NCBI GenBank assembly: GCA_031267075.1
Contig: JAIRZU010000038.1
Span: forward strand, 1-7,293
Direction of reading: 5' to 3'
Source: Holosporales bacterium
GTDB taxonomy: Bacteria; Pseudomonadota; Alphaproteobacteria; RUG11792
Length of the DNA stretch: 7,293 bases
Part shown: one piece after another, positions 1 through 6,632 of the stretch
Numbering within the stretch: the first letter of the stretch is position 1
Layout of the letters: the number at the start of each line of letters is the position of its first letter
Notes under the pieces: generated by a model
Database searches by the model: none
Told to the model about the DNA's origin: nothing
What the model saw: the letters and a program-made list of their open reading frames with translations, nothing else
Made by a program: the position numbers and the translations under genes

Positions 1-24
1 ATTATTTTTACGCCCATGTTGAAA
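1..24 (+). repeat. Copy 1 of a dispersed 24-base repeat at the edge of the lipoprotein segment
   Basis: This stretch begins ATTATTTTTACGCCCATGT and matches 6829-6852 at 23 of 24 bases, the only difference being base 20. Its inner 13 bases (7-19) also recur in inverted orientation at 1118-1130. Bases 1-8 and 22-29 are an 8-base inverted repeat (ATTATTTT and AAAATAAT), so this copy could form a small AT-rich hairpin with the conserved part in its loop. The window begins inside the copy, so it may extend further upstream. It is most likely a mobile-element end or a recombination scar, but the sequence alone does not show which. Confidence 0.75.
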
Positions 25-36
25 ATAATCTCATCC

Positions 37-53
37 GTTAACTAAATTTTAAC
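37..53. promoter_or_regulatory. Small palindrome upstream of the lipoprotein start, possible operator in an AT-rich promoter region
   Basis: GTTAA at 37-41 and TTAAC at 49-53 form an inverted repeat with a 7-base spacer, about 55 bases ahead of the lipoprotein start codon. A TATAGA hexamer at 74-79 could be a -10 box, but no convincing -35 box lies 16-18 bases before it. The region is AT-rich and is the only place from which the lipoprotein gene could be transcribed within the window. Promoter or operator function is inferred from position alone. Confidence 0.2.
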
Positions 54-107
54 CTTTCACATGTTAGCCTACTTATAGAAATTTTATCCTCTAAGGGGAG
101 GAAACAC

Positions 108-191
108 ATGAAAAGCAAACTTGTAACATCAACACTCATTCTAGGACTAATAGCCTGTGAGGCCTGGAGTTCTAGAGAGAGAGAGCTTTAG
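108..191 (+). CDS. Lipoprotein signal peptide ORF, 27 codons, cut off by a frameshift at an (AG)6 tract
   Basis: ATG at 108 follows a strong Shine-Dalgarno (GGGGAGG, 95-101) by 6 bases. The peptide begins MKSKLVTSTLILGLIACEAW: two lysines, a hydrophobic stretch at about residues 5-16, and a lipobox LIAC with Cys17 as the predicted acylated residue. Glu at +2 would not act as an inner-membrane retention signal in the classical scheme. The frame then enters (AG)6 at 174-185 and stops at TAG 189-191. The ORF at 263-994 lies in the frame reached if the tract loses one AG unit, which would give one 294-residue protein. The short ORF is therefore best read as the 5' end of that gene in an OFF or broken state, not as a free-standing small protein. 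The signal peptide call is firm; whether the frameshift is reversible is inference. Confidence 0.75.
   Translation: MKSKLVTSTLILGLIACEAWSSREREL
174..185 (+). repeat. (AG)6 microsatellite inside the lipoprotein gene, candidate phase-variation switch
   Basis: Six uninterrupted AG units lie five codons after the lipobox cysteine. With six units the frame stops at 189-191. With seven it would stop at TAG 199-201. With five or eight it runs into the long downstream frame to 994. One phase in three is therefore ON, the usual arrangement for slipped-strand phase variation. Six dinucleotide units is at the short end for known switches, so a fixed frameshift or a sequencing error is also possible. 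Confidence 0.6.
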
Positions 192-262
192 TTGTAAGTA
201 GGGGAGGAGGCCGCAGGACCGTCTTCAAGCTACAGGAAGATATTCTGGAAGCCATTGATGGT

Positions 263-994
263 ATGCAACAGGAGATAACTCAGGGGAGCTCTGCACCAGG
301 AGCAGCCGGCCCAGGTACCACAATGCGGGAGCAAATTGACGAAACTCGAAGTCTCCTGAACGGATTGATACTCGAATTTCACGAAGAGAAGGCACTACGT
401 GAAATGATTGACGCTGTCCCATGCCCCTCAGTTCTGCGCGGGATGCTAAGGAAGCTGATACGTGAGACAATCACTGGATACAATGCTGGGGAGATCAGCA
501 CGAGAATACAGAGCAGGTTTGAATACGAAGGTGCCACAACAGACCTAATCCCACTGGATCACCGCTGTGTCGCACGCCTCACAACCACAGGTCCTAGCGG
601 AACAGCGGTGTGGTACTACCCGTTACTATGGGCAGCAGACCTAGACGACATAACTGCAAACTCTGGCGGCGCACAGCCAAGACGCATCGCAGCAACACAC
701 CAAATACACGGAATAGCAAACGCAGCACAGAACCAGGAAACAAAGGAATTAATAATAGTGATCAGTAAGCAAGCCCCCTTCACCCTCGACCAACTCGGGG
801 ATATCTTTCACCTCCCTGATGCCAGCAGAACGCCACATGACTCCGGAGAAGGCTTGGCAGCCAGGGACGAAGCATGGATCAAACACGTCTACCAAACGAT
901 GACAACCGAAGTAGTCCGAGATACTGCATACCTGCGATACTCCACAACTCCCCTCACTACACCTCCAGTGTGGTATGATAACTGGCCAGCCTAA
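263..994 (+). CDS. Body of an unrecognised lipoprotein, separated from its signal peptide by a frameshift
   Basis: This 243-codon frame starts at the first in-frame ATG, but that ATG has only a weak Shine-Dalgarno (AGGAAG, about 20 bases upstream). The same frame is open back to a TAG at 173-175 inside the AG tract, so the true N-terminus is probably the lipobox leader at 108. The joined protein would be 294 residues, anchored at Cys17. From residue 1 of this frame there is a Gly/Ala/Pro/Ser/Thr-rich linker (about 8-20), a charged, probably helical region (21-75), then a mixed alpha/beta-looking region with Trp and Tyr (LDHRCVARLTTT near 98-109, VWYYPLLWAADL near 116-127), a hydrophobic strand (ELIIVIS near 162-168) and a Thr/Pro-rich tail ending VWYDNWPA. 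Two cysteines (54 and 102) could form a disulfide if exported. I recognise no family. Codons lean to ACA, GCA and CAC, unlike the core genes downstream, which suggests separate ancestry. It stands alone on its transcript. Confidence 0.6.
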   Translation: MQQEITQGSSAPGAAGPGTTMREQIDETRSLLNGLILEFHEEKALREMIDAVPCPSVLRGMLRKLIRETITGYNAGEISTRIQSRFEYEGATTDLIPLDHRCVARLTTTGPSGTAVWYYPLLWAADLDDITANSGGAQPRRIAATHQIHGIANAAQNQETKELIIVISKQAPFTLDQLGDIFHLPDASRTPHDSGEGLAARDEAWIKHVYQTMTTEVVRDTAYLRYSTTPLTTPPVWYDNWPA

Positions 995-1055
995 TGCTAG
1001 GTCGTCATCGACATAATGCGACAACGCTACCACACAGCTCTCACCACCACAAAAG

Positions 1056-1074
1056 CGCCACCACCACGGTGGCG
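1056..1074 (+). terminator. GC-rich hairpin after the lipoprotein gene, possible terminator without a T tract
   Basis: CGCCACC at 1056-1062 pairs perfectly with GGTGGCG at 1068-1074 across a 5-base loop, about 60 bases after the lipoprotein stop. There is no run of T after it, so it is not a classical intrinsic terminator. A second perfect palindrome, GGCCCGGGCC, lies at 1086-1095, followed by a C-rich run. Together they form a short, very GC-rich patch between the accessory gene and the core operon. They could slow or end transcription or protect the 3' end of the lipoprotein message; this is inference. Confidence 0.35.
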
Positions 1075-1117
1075 TCCCTGCGGATGGCCCGGGCCCCCCT
1101 TTCCCAAGCCCAAACTC

Positions 1118-1130
1118 ACATGGGCGTAAA
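1118..1130 (-). repeat. Inverted copy of the ACATGGGCGTAAA motif at the accessory/core boundary
   Basis: ACATGGGCGTAAA here is the exact reverse complement of bases 7-19 and of 6835-6847. Similarity stops outside these 13 bases. This copy and copy 1 face away from each other and bracket the lipoprotein gene like short terminal inverted repeats. It lies only 8 bases before the -35 box proposed for rpmF. Confidence 0.65.
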
Positions 1131-1137
1131 TGAGGGA

Positions 1138-1166
1138 TTGACGTGAGGATGGAGTTGTGGGACAAT
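1138..1166 (+). promoter_or_regulatory. Putative sigma-70-type promoter of the rpmF-plsX-fabH-HIT-ileS operon
   Basis: TTGACG (1138-1143, five of six consensus bases) is separated by exactly 17 bases from GACAAT (1161-1166, four of six). Transcription would start near 1172-1174, about 29 bases before the GTG of rpmF. This position also argues against the upstream in-frame GTG at 1157, which would lie upstream of the transcript start. The hexamers and spacing are read directly; activity is inferred. Confidence 0.5.
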
Positions 1167-1201
1167 CGGGAGATAGCCGTATCAAATTGTTTGGTTCTAG
1201 A

Positions 1202-1405
1202 GTGGCTGTTCCAAAGAAGAAAATGTCTAAATCCAGAGTGAGGATGAGGAGGTCGCATGATCACCTCAAGCCTGTTGGAGTTACGATTTGTAATGTGTGT
1301 GCGAACTCATGTTTGCCGCATCATATCTGTAAGTTCTGTAATACGTACAACGGACGCAATATCAGGGCAACCGCCTCTGAAGCGGCCGACTCGAATCAGG
1401 ATTAA
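1202..1405 (+). CDS. rpmF: 50S ribosomal protein L32, zinc-ribbon form
   Basis: L32 is a small protein of the large ribosomal subunit. Starting at GTG 1202 gives 67 residues beginning MAVPKKKMSKSRVRMRRSHD, which matches the conserved L32 N-terminus exactly, including the usual MAVPK opening; the frame is open further upstream, but that extension has no family similarity. Two CxxC pairs (Cys30/Cys33 and Cys43/Cys46) form a zinc ribbon, with LPHH between them and YNGR after it as in the family. Many proteobacterial L32 proteins have lost these cysteines, so the C4 form is worth noting. A 13-residue polar tail follows. No good Shine-Dalgarno precedes the GTG (GGGAGA at 1168-1173 is too far away), so initiation may be weak or leader-driven. 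rpmF next to plsX and fabH is a widely conserved arrangement linking ribosome and lipid synthesis. Family is certain; the start is very likely. Confidence 0.93.
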   Translation: MAVPKKKMSKSRVRMRRSHDHLKPVGVTICNVCANSCLPHHICKFCNTYNGRNIRATASEAADSNQD

Positions 1406-1451
1406 TGTATCACTACGTTAGAGAAATGATGAGGTCGTTGGTAGTCTTCGC

Positions 1452-2477
1452 ATGAAGAGAATCGCCCTAGATATTATGGGAGGTGATTTGGGAATCTCCG
1501 CTTCGCTTCCAGGTCTGAATCGGTATATTTCTGGAAATGACTGCAGCGACGTTGCGTTCGATTTGTTCGGAGATGAGAGCGAGATATCTAGGCATATGGC
1601 CCAGTTCCCAGCGGTTAGTGCTCATACTCATACGGTGCACAACACCAATAGCAACGTGATACTAGCCTCAGAGAAGCCGGCTATTACAGTTAAGAAAGGC
1701 CGCGGGACTAGCATGTTTGAAGCGATCTCTCATGTGGCCGATGGAAAGGCGGATGCGGTTGTATCATCTGGAAATACCGGCGCGTTCATGGTGCTTTCGA
1801 AGTTCCTACTCGGGACGCTTGAGCATATTGATAGACCTGCTCTCGTTAGTATATTGCCAAACATCAATGGAAAAGTCGTGATGCTTGACCTTGGAGCAAA
1901 TACAAGCTGCTCATCAACAAAGCTCGTTCAATTTGCACTGATGGGGCAGGCGGTAGCACAGATCCTTCTGAAGATACCTTCTCCAAGGGTAGGCCTCCTG
2001 AACATTGGTACCGAAAGATCAAAGGGAACGGAGACGCTTGAAGCAGCATACACAATTCTTGAGCAGATTGAACATATGGATTTTGTAGGATTTATCGAGG
2101 GGACGGATATCGCGAATGGCCAGATCGATGTAGTTGTAACAGATGGTTTTTCCGGTAACATCTCCCTCAAAACGATGGAGGGGACAGTGAAGTATATATT
2201 GGCTTTTTTGAAGAGAGGCTTCTTCGCGAGCCTACCGACTAAGATAGGCTACCTCCTAACTCGCCGCGTATTTCAAGCACTGAAGGACGGGATTGATCCG
2301 AGGATCAACAATGGCGCTCCTCTTGTGGGGCTAAAGAAAATAGCGGTCAAGAGCCACGGCAACTCTGATGCTCTTGGATTTGAAAACGCCATCGCAGTAG
2401 CCGTGAAATTTGTGAGATCGAACTTCGTGAGTAGCGTGGAGAGTGCACTGGCGAGGATGAAGGAGAAACCAGAATAA
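1452..2477 (+). CDS. plsX: Phosphate acyltransferase PlsX (acyl-ACP:phosphate transacylase)
   Basis: PlsX converts acyl-ACP and phosphate to acyl-phosphate, the acyl donor used by PlsY in the first step of phosphatidic acid synthesis. It is a peripheral membrane protein. The 341 residues match the usual family length. Conserved elements are all visible: ALDIMGGD at 5-12, SSGNTGA at 105-111, LDLGAN at 145-150, VTDGFSGN at 229-236 with LKTMEG following, the NGAPLVGL loop near 287-294, and KSHGNSD at 300-306. The family consensus SAGNTGA and KSHGSSD differ here by one residue each. No alternative start exists: the frame is closed by TAG at 1419-1421 with no ATG, GTG or TTG in between. The Shine-Dalgarno is weak (GAGG about 17 bases upstream). 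The gene follows rpmF by 46 bases and its TAA overlaps the fabH ATG by one base, implying translational coupling. Confidence 0.97.
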   Translation: MKRIALDIMGGDLGISASLPGLNRYISGNDCSDVAFDLFGDESEISRHMAQFPAVSAHTHTVHNTNSNVILASEKPAITVKKGRGTSMFEAISHVADGKADAVVSSGNTGAFMVLSKFLLGTLEHIDRPALVSILPNINGKVVMLDLGANTSCSSTKLVQFALMGQAVAQILLKIPSPRVGLLNIGTERSKGTETLEAAYTILEQIEHMDFVGFIEGTDIANGQIDVVVTDGFSGNISLKTMEGTVKYILAFLKRGFFASLPTKIGYLLTRRVFQALKDGIDPRINNGAPLVGLKKIAVKSHGNSDALGFENAIAVAVKFVRSNFVSSVESALARMKEKPE

Positions 2478-3436
2478 TGAGAACAGTCATAAGTAGCGTA
2501 GCCTCACACCTGCCTCAGAAAATTGTAACGAACCACGATATAGCGCAAACCCTCGATACCTCGCACGAATGGATATTCTCTAGAACCGGGATAGAGCAGC
2601 GCAGGATCTCGGGTGATGATGAGCTAGCATCTGATCTCGGGATAGCGGTTGCTCAAAAGCTCATCTCTCAGACGTCTCTTAATCCAAAGGAGATTGATGC
2701 TATCGTCGTATCAACTACAACGGCAGATAGAAGATTCCCTTCTTGTGCCTGCAGGATTCAAGGGGCAATCGGAGCATCGAATGCGTTTGCCTTTGACATA
2801 AACGCCGCCTGCGCTGGATTCATATACGGACTCTCAGTAGCAGACAGCATGATGCAAAGCATGAATCTCAAAAACATTTTGTTGATAGCTGCGGAGACTC
2901 TGACGAAGTTCGTAGACTGGACAGATAGGGCCACGTGCGTCCTGTTTGGTGATGGGGCTGGAGCCATACTTCTCCAGCGAGCAGATGGTGATGGTAGGGG
3001 TGTCATATCCACCAAGCTGTACGCCAATGGAGAGGCTGAGAAGTACAACAGCATCCTCTCACACAACGGGTCACAAAATGGGAATCGAGGATATACTACG
3101 ATGGCGGGAAGAGCAGTGTTTAAGTACGCTATAGAGTACATGGCCTCCTCCATAATCGCTATCCTCTCTGAGAATGGAATGACGTTCGATGATATCGATT
3201 GGCTGATCCCGCATCAGGCGAACAAGAGGATTCTGGAGGCTATGTGCAAGATGAAAGATTTCCCGATAGAGAAGGTAGTGATAACTACGCAGCTACATGC
3301 CAACACATCATCCGCATCGATTCCGTTGGCATTGAAAGATATGATAGATTGCGGAAAGATAAAGCCAGGAGATACCCTGCTCTTCACGGCACTAGGAGCC
3401 GGTTTGGTGTGGGGCTCTTCGATAGTGAGGTTATAA
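2477..3436 (+). CDS. fabH: Beta-ketoacyl-ACP synthase III (FabH)
   Basis: FabH condenses acetyl-CoA (or another short acyl-CoA) with malonyl-ACP to start type II fatty acid synthesis in the cytosol. The 319-residue length is typical. The catalytic triad is intact: Cys112 in INAACAGFIYGL, His246 in LIPHQANKRI, and Asn276 in HANTSSASIP. The C-terminus GAGLVWGSSIVRL is the standard FabH ending, and the WIFSRTGIEQRRI segment near 32-44 is the family's substrate-entry region. The start ATG overlaps the plsX stop (TAATG), with AAGGAG about 11 bases upstream inside plsX. Placed after plsX, the product supplies the fatty acyl chains that PlsX consumes. No frameshift or missing residue is seen. Confidence 0.97.
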   Translation: MRTVISSVASHLPQKIVTNHDIAQTLDTSHEWIFSRTGIEQRRISGDDELASDLGIAVAQKLISQTSLNPKEIDAIVVSTTTADRRFPSCACRIQGAIGASNAFAFDINAACAGFIYGLSVADSMMQSMNLKNILLIAAETLTKFVDWTDRATCVLFGDGAGAILLQRADGDGRGVISTKLYANGEAEKYNSILSHNGSQNGNRGYTTMAGRAVFKYAIEYMASSIIAILSENGMTFDDIDWLIPHQANKRILEAMCKMKDFPIEKVVITTQLHANTSSASIPLALKDMIDCGKIKPGDTLLFTALGAGLVWGSSIVRL

Positions 3437-3456
3437 GACAAGGAGATATGGAACTT

Positions 3457-3816
3457 ATGCAGTACAATGATGACAATGCGTTTTACAAGATAATTCACAA
3501 GCAGATTCAGGCCAACGTAGTCCTTGAAGGAGAGCATTTCATTGCATTCCACGACATCGCGCCTAGGGCCCCAGTTCATATTTTGATCATTCCAAAGGGA
3601 AGCTATATCGATTATCATGATTTTATAGAGCGAGCAAGCGATATCGAAATCCTTGATTTTCATCGTGGAATGAACCAGGTGGTGAAGCTCATGAAGCTAA
3701 GGGAGAATGGCTTCAAGCTCAGGACAAACTCTGGGAAATTCAGACTAAACGATGAGGGAGGACAGGAAGTCATGCACATGCACTTCCACATCTTAGGCAA
3801 ACCATCAGAAGCGTAG
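3457..3816 (+). CDS. HIT-domain (HINT-like) nucleotide-binding protein
   Basis: HIT proteins are small dimeric nucleotide hydrolases or transferases; the HINT branch cleaves AMP-lysine and other purine phosphoramidates, including adenylates made by aminoacyl-tRNA synthetases. The motif HMHFHILG at 107-114 supplies the histidine triad, with His109 as the expected nucleophile, preceded by the typical GGQEV. FHDIAPRAPVHILIIPK at about 31-47 is the conserved HINT strand region. I chose ATG 3457 (119 residues, opening MQYNDDNAFYKI) because it matches the family start and lies 11 bases after AGGAG (3441-3445); ATG 3448 (122 residues) is only 2 bases from that site. The open frame extends back into fabH, but that part shows no HIT similarity. 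The gene sits 20 bases after fabH and 5 before ileS. Pairing with ileS fits a role in clearing aminoacyl-adenylates, though this is inference. Confidence 0.9.
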   Translation: MQYNDDNAFYKIIHKQIQANVVLEGEHFIAFHDIAPRAPVHILIIPKGSYIDYHDFIERASDIEILDFHRGMNQVVKLMKLRENGFKLRTNSGKFRLNDEGGQEVMHMHFHILGKPSEA

Positions 3817-3821
3817 GGGAT

Positions 3822-6632
3822 ATGAACGATCAACAGAATACCACAATGGAATTGAAAGACACCGTCTTCCTTCCTAAAACCAGTTTCCAAATGCGAGGAG
3901 ACCTTCCGAAGAATGATCCACTGATGGTGGAGACGTGGAGGAAAGAAGACCTCTTTGGACAGCTAAGGAAGATATCAAAGGGGAGAAAGAAATTTATACT
4001 CCACTTTGGCCCACCATATGCGAATGGCCCAATCCACTCAGGCCATGCTCTCATTGGAGTCTTGAAGGATGCCGTCAATAAGGCATACCAGATGCTCGGA
4101 TACGATGCCCCACTTGTTATAGGGTGGGATTGCCATGGATTACCGATAGAGTGGAAGATTGAGGAGCACTTCCTCAAACAGGGGAGAAAACGCGATGAGG
4201 TACCAGTAGCGGAGTTCCTCGCTAAGTGTCGAGAATTTGCAGCTCAGTGGATGGAGGTGCAAAAGGATGGATTCAGGAAGCTAGGAATCATAGCAGATTT
4301 TGAAAATCCGTACTGCACTATGTATAAGGAAACCGAAGCTGAGATTTGTGAGCAGTTTTTTAAGATAGTGAAAAAGGGCTTAGTCTACCGCGGACAGAAG
4401 CCAGTCATGTGGTCCGTCGTTGAGAAGACCGCACTGGCAGAAGCGGAAGTTGAGTACCACGATAAGGTTAGCGATACGATTTACGTCGGCTACCCGGTGA
4501 CGCATCACGCGAGCAACGAGAAGGTGAAGGGAGCGTATGCTGTAATCTGGACCACTACCCCCTGGACCATCCCCGGCAGTATGGCGATATCATATTCCCC
4601 AGACATCACATACTCACTCGTCGAGCACGGTGGAAGGAGCTTCATAGTAGCGAAGGACTTGGTGGAGAAGTTTGCTGCGGATGTTGGGCTTAGCGGCTTC
4701 AAGGTAGTATGTGATTTCGCTGGTGAAGAGCTGAGTGGGGTTGTGTGCGCTCACCCACTAAAGCATATTGGATTCGAACATGAAGTTCCTCTGCTACCTG
4801 GGCATCACGTCACAACCGATGTCGGAAGCGGGCTCGTGCATACTGCACCAGCCCACGGTGTCGACGACTTCGAGATCGGTAAAAAGTTTGGATTGCCAAT
4901 CAGGGATACTGTGAATGATGACGGCACCCTCATGGACTTTATCCCTCACTTCGCAGGAGAACATGTTTTCAAAGTTGCCACACACGTCATAGAGGAATTA
5001 CAAAAATCCGGAAACTTACTACATGCTGGAAGCATCACTCACAGCTATCCGCATTCCTGGCGCTCCAAGGCCCCTCTCATCTTCAGGACGACGACTCAGT
5101 GGTTCATCTCAATCGACAAAATACGAGATGATCTCCTAAGGGAGATCGATACGACAAGGTGGTTCCCAGAGCAATATATTAACCGCATCAGAAGTATGGT
5201 CTCGCGGCGTCCAGATTGGTGCATCTCTAGGCAGCGGCTATGGGGAGTTCCAATCGCCATATTCATCAACAAAGAAACGGGGAACATACTGGAGGATGAT
5301 GACGTATTCAACAGGGTAGTTAATACGTTCAGGACTGATGGGATAGAATCATGGCGCACCCTCCCTGCCTCTCACTTCCTCGGTGAGAAGTACAATGAGG
5401 ATGATTATCTGATGGTGCAGGATACATTGGAGGTGTGGTTCGATAGCGCATGCTCTCATCACTACGTCCTCAAAGATAGGGATTACCTGAGCTGGCCGGC
5501 GGATTTATATTTTGAAGGGTCAGATCAGCATAGAGGGTGGTTCCAATCTGCTCTCGTTGAGTCGGTCTGCGTAACGGGAAAGGCTCCATACAAGCATGTC
5601 GCAACTAACGGCTTCGTTCTGGATGAGGCCGGACGGAAGATGTCGAAATCTCTTGGAAACGTCATAGCGCCTGATGATGTAACATCAAAGTTTGGTGTTG
5701 ATATTCTGAGGCTCTGGTGCCTGAACTCCGACTACTCCCAGGATATGAAGCTCGGAGATGAGATACTGAATCGGCAAAGAGATGTTTATAGGAGATTCAG
5801 AAACTCCTTGAGATACCTCCTTGGAGTGCTATCGGACTATGAGCCAGATAATGATGTGCATTATTCCGACATGCCGGAACTCGAGAGATTCATCCTTGCC
5901 AAATTGCATGAGTTAGATGCCCTCTTAAGGAAGTCAATGATGTCATACGATTTCCAGGTGTTCTGTTCGGAGCTTCACGCGTTCTGTGCTAATGAGCTTT
6001 CCGCCTTCTACTTCGACATCCGTAAGGATTCCGTGTACTGCGGGAAAAGGGATGATCCAACTCGCCTCGCCTGTCTCACCGTGATGAATCAGGTATTCAG
6101 ATGCATAGTCCACTGGCTAGCCCCTATCCTGTCCTTCACTGCAGAGGAGGCATGGAAAGCCCATCCATATAATACTAACGGAACTAGCATCCATTTAGAG
6201 ACATTCCCAGACATCCCTGAGGAGTGGGCCAACCGTGAGATCGAGGAGAAATGGAAAACCATTCAGAGCATTCGGAAGACGATTACGGAATCCATAGAGG
6301 TGGAGCGCAATGCCGGAGTTGTACGATCCAGCCTTGAAGCGACTGTGTATATGTACTCCAATGACGCCAAGAGCACAGCACTCCTCGGGACAATAGACTG
6401 GGCAGAGGTTGCTATAGTTTCAGCTGCAATCATTGTGAATGCACAGCCGCCAGCCGGAGCTAACATCAATGAATCCCACAACATCGGAGTTATCATAAAG
6501 CATGCAAGCGGAACTAAGTGCGAGAGATGCTGGAAGGTAATGGATGAAGTGTCACAAAGAGAAACGAAATTCGGCACCATTAGCCTGTGCAACAGATGCC
6601 TCAGGACTGTGGGTGGGTTAAAGATTACATGA
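3822..6632 (+). CDS. ileS: Isoleucyl-tRNA synthetase, bacterial type with C-terminal zinc finger
   Basis: IleRS charges tRNA-Ile with isoleucine in the cytosol and edits misactivated valine. The 936 residues are close to the E. coli length. Order of parts: N-terminal LPKTSFQMRGDLPK (17-30), class I HIGH motif as HSGH (72-75) after GPPYANG, GWDCHGLP (101-108), the editing domain with WTTTPWT (243-249), the catalytic return with WFDS (539-542), KMSKS (606-610), an anticodon-binding helical region, and a zinc finger with Cys900/Cys903 and Cys923/Cys926. The finger marks the bacterial class; several intracellular alphaproteobacteria carry the longer eukaryote-like IleRS instead. After WFDS the residues are Ala-Cys where Gly-Ser or Gly-Cys is more usual. 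The start ATG 3822 lies 5 bases after the HIT stop, with GGGGA very close; ATG 3846 is a less likely start. No frame disruption. Confidence 0.97.
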   Translation: MNDQQNTTMELKDTVFLPKTSFQMRGDLPKNDPLMVETWRKEDLFGQLRKISKGRKKFILHFGPPYANGPIHSGHALIGVLKDAVNKAYQMLGYDAPLVIGWDCHGLPIEWKIEEHFLKQGRKRDEVPVAEFLAKCREFAAQWMEVQKDGFRKLGIIADFENPYCTMYKETEAEICEQFFKIVKKGLVYRGQKPVMWSVVEKTALAEAEVEYHDKVSDTIYVGYPVTHHASNEKVKGAYAVIWTTTPWTIPGSMAISYSPDITYSLVEHGGRSFIVAKDLVEKFAADVGLSGFKVVCDFAGEELSGVVCAHPLKHIGFEHEVPLLPGHHVTTDVGSGLVHTAPAHGVDDFEIGKKFGLPIRDTVNDDGTLMDFIPHFAGEHVFKVATHVIEELQKSGNLLHAGSITHSYPHSWRSKAPLIFRTTTQWFISIDKIRDDLLREIDTTRWFPEQYINRIRSMVSRRPDWCISRQRLWGVPIAIFINKETGNILEDDDVFNRVVNTFRTDGIESWRTLPASHFLGEKYNEDDYLMVQDTLEVWFDSACSHHYVLKDRDYLSWPADLYFEGSDQHRGWFQSALVESVCVTGKAPYKHVATNGFVLDEAGRKMSKSLGNVIAPDDVTSKFGVDILRLWCLNSDYSQDMKLGDEILNRQRDVYRRFRNSLRYLLGVLSDYEPDNDVHYSDMPELERFILAKLHELDALLRKSMMSYDFQVFCSELHAFCANELSAFYFDIRKDSVYCGKRDDPTRLACLTVMNQVFRCIVHWLAPILSFTAEEAWKAHPYNTNGTSIHLETFPDIPEEWANREIEEKWKTIQSIRKTITESIEVERNAGVVRSSLEATVYMYSNDAKSTALLGTIDWAEVAIVSAAIIVNAQPPAGANINESHNIGVIIKHASGTKCERCWKVMDEVSQRETKFGTISLCNRCLRTVGGLKIT

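Noticed and set aside
1157..1201. N-terminal extension of L32 from the upstream GTG
   Set aside because: It adds 15 residues with no L32 similarity and would start upstream of the likely transcript start; MAVPKKK from 1202 is the conserved beginning.
749..1264. 171-codon minus-strand frame across the lipoprotein 3' end and rpmF upstream region
   Set aside because: Composition is shadow-like (Pro, His, Trp and Ser runs), there is no family signature, and it covers both the plus-strand gene and the proposed rpmF promoter.
2946..3153. Alternative frames on both strands inside fabH
   Set aside because: They are out of frame with an intact, fully conserved FabH and have no initiation signals or motifs.
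3199..3447. Long N-terminal extension of the HIT protein overlapping fabH
   Set aside because: It lies wholly in another frame of fabH, shows no HIT similarity, and a family-like start with an upstream AGGAG exists at 3457.
6263..6632. Antisense-ileS part of the minus-strand frame as a real protein
   Set aside because: It is the reverse reading of a strongly conserved synthetase gene and has no independent motifs; only the 6633-6727 part has its own initiation signal.
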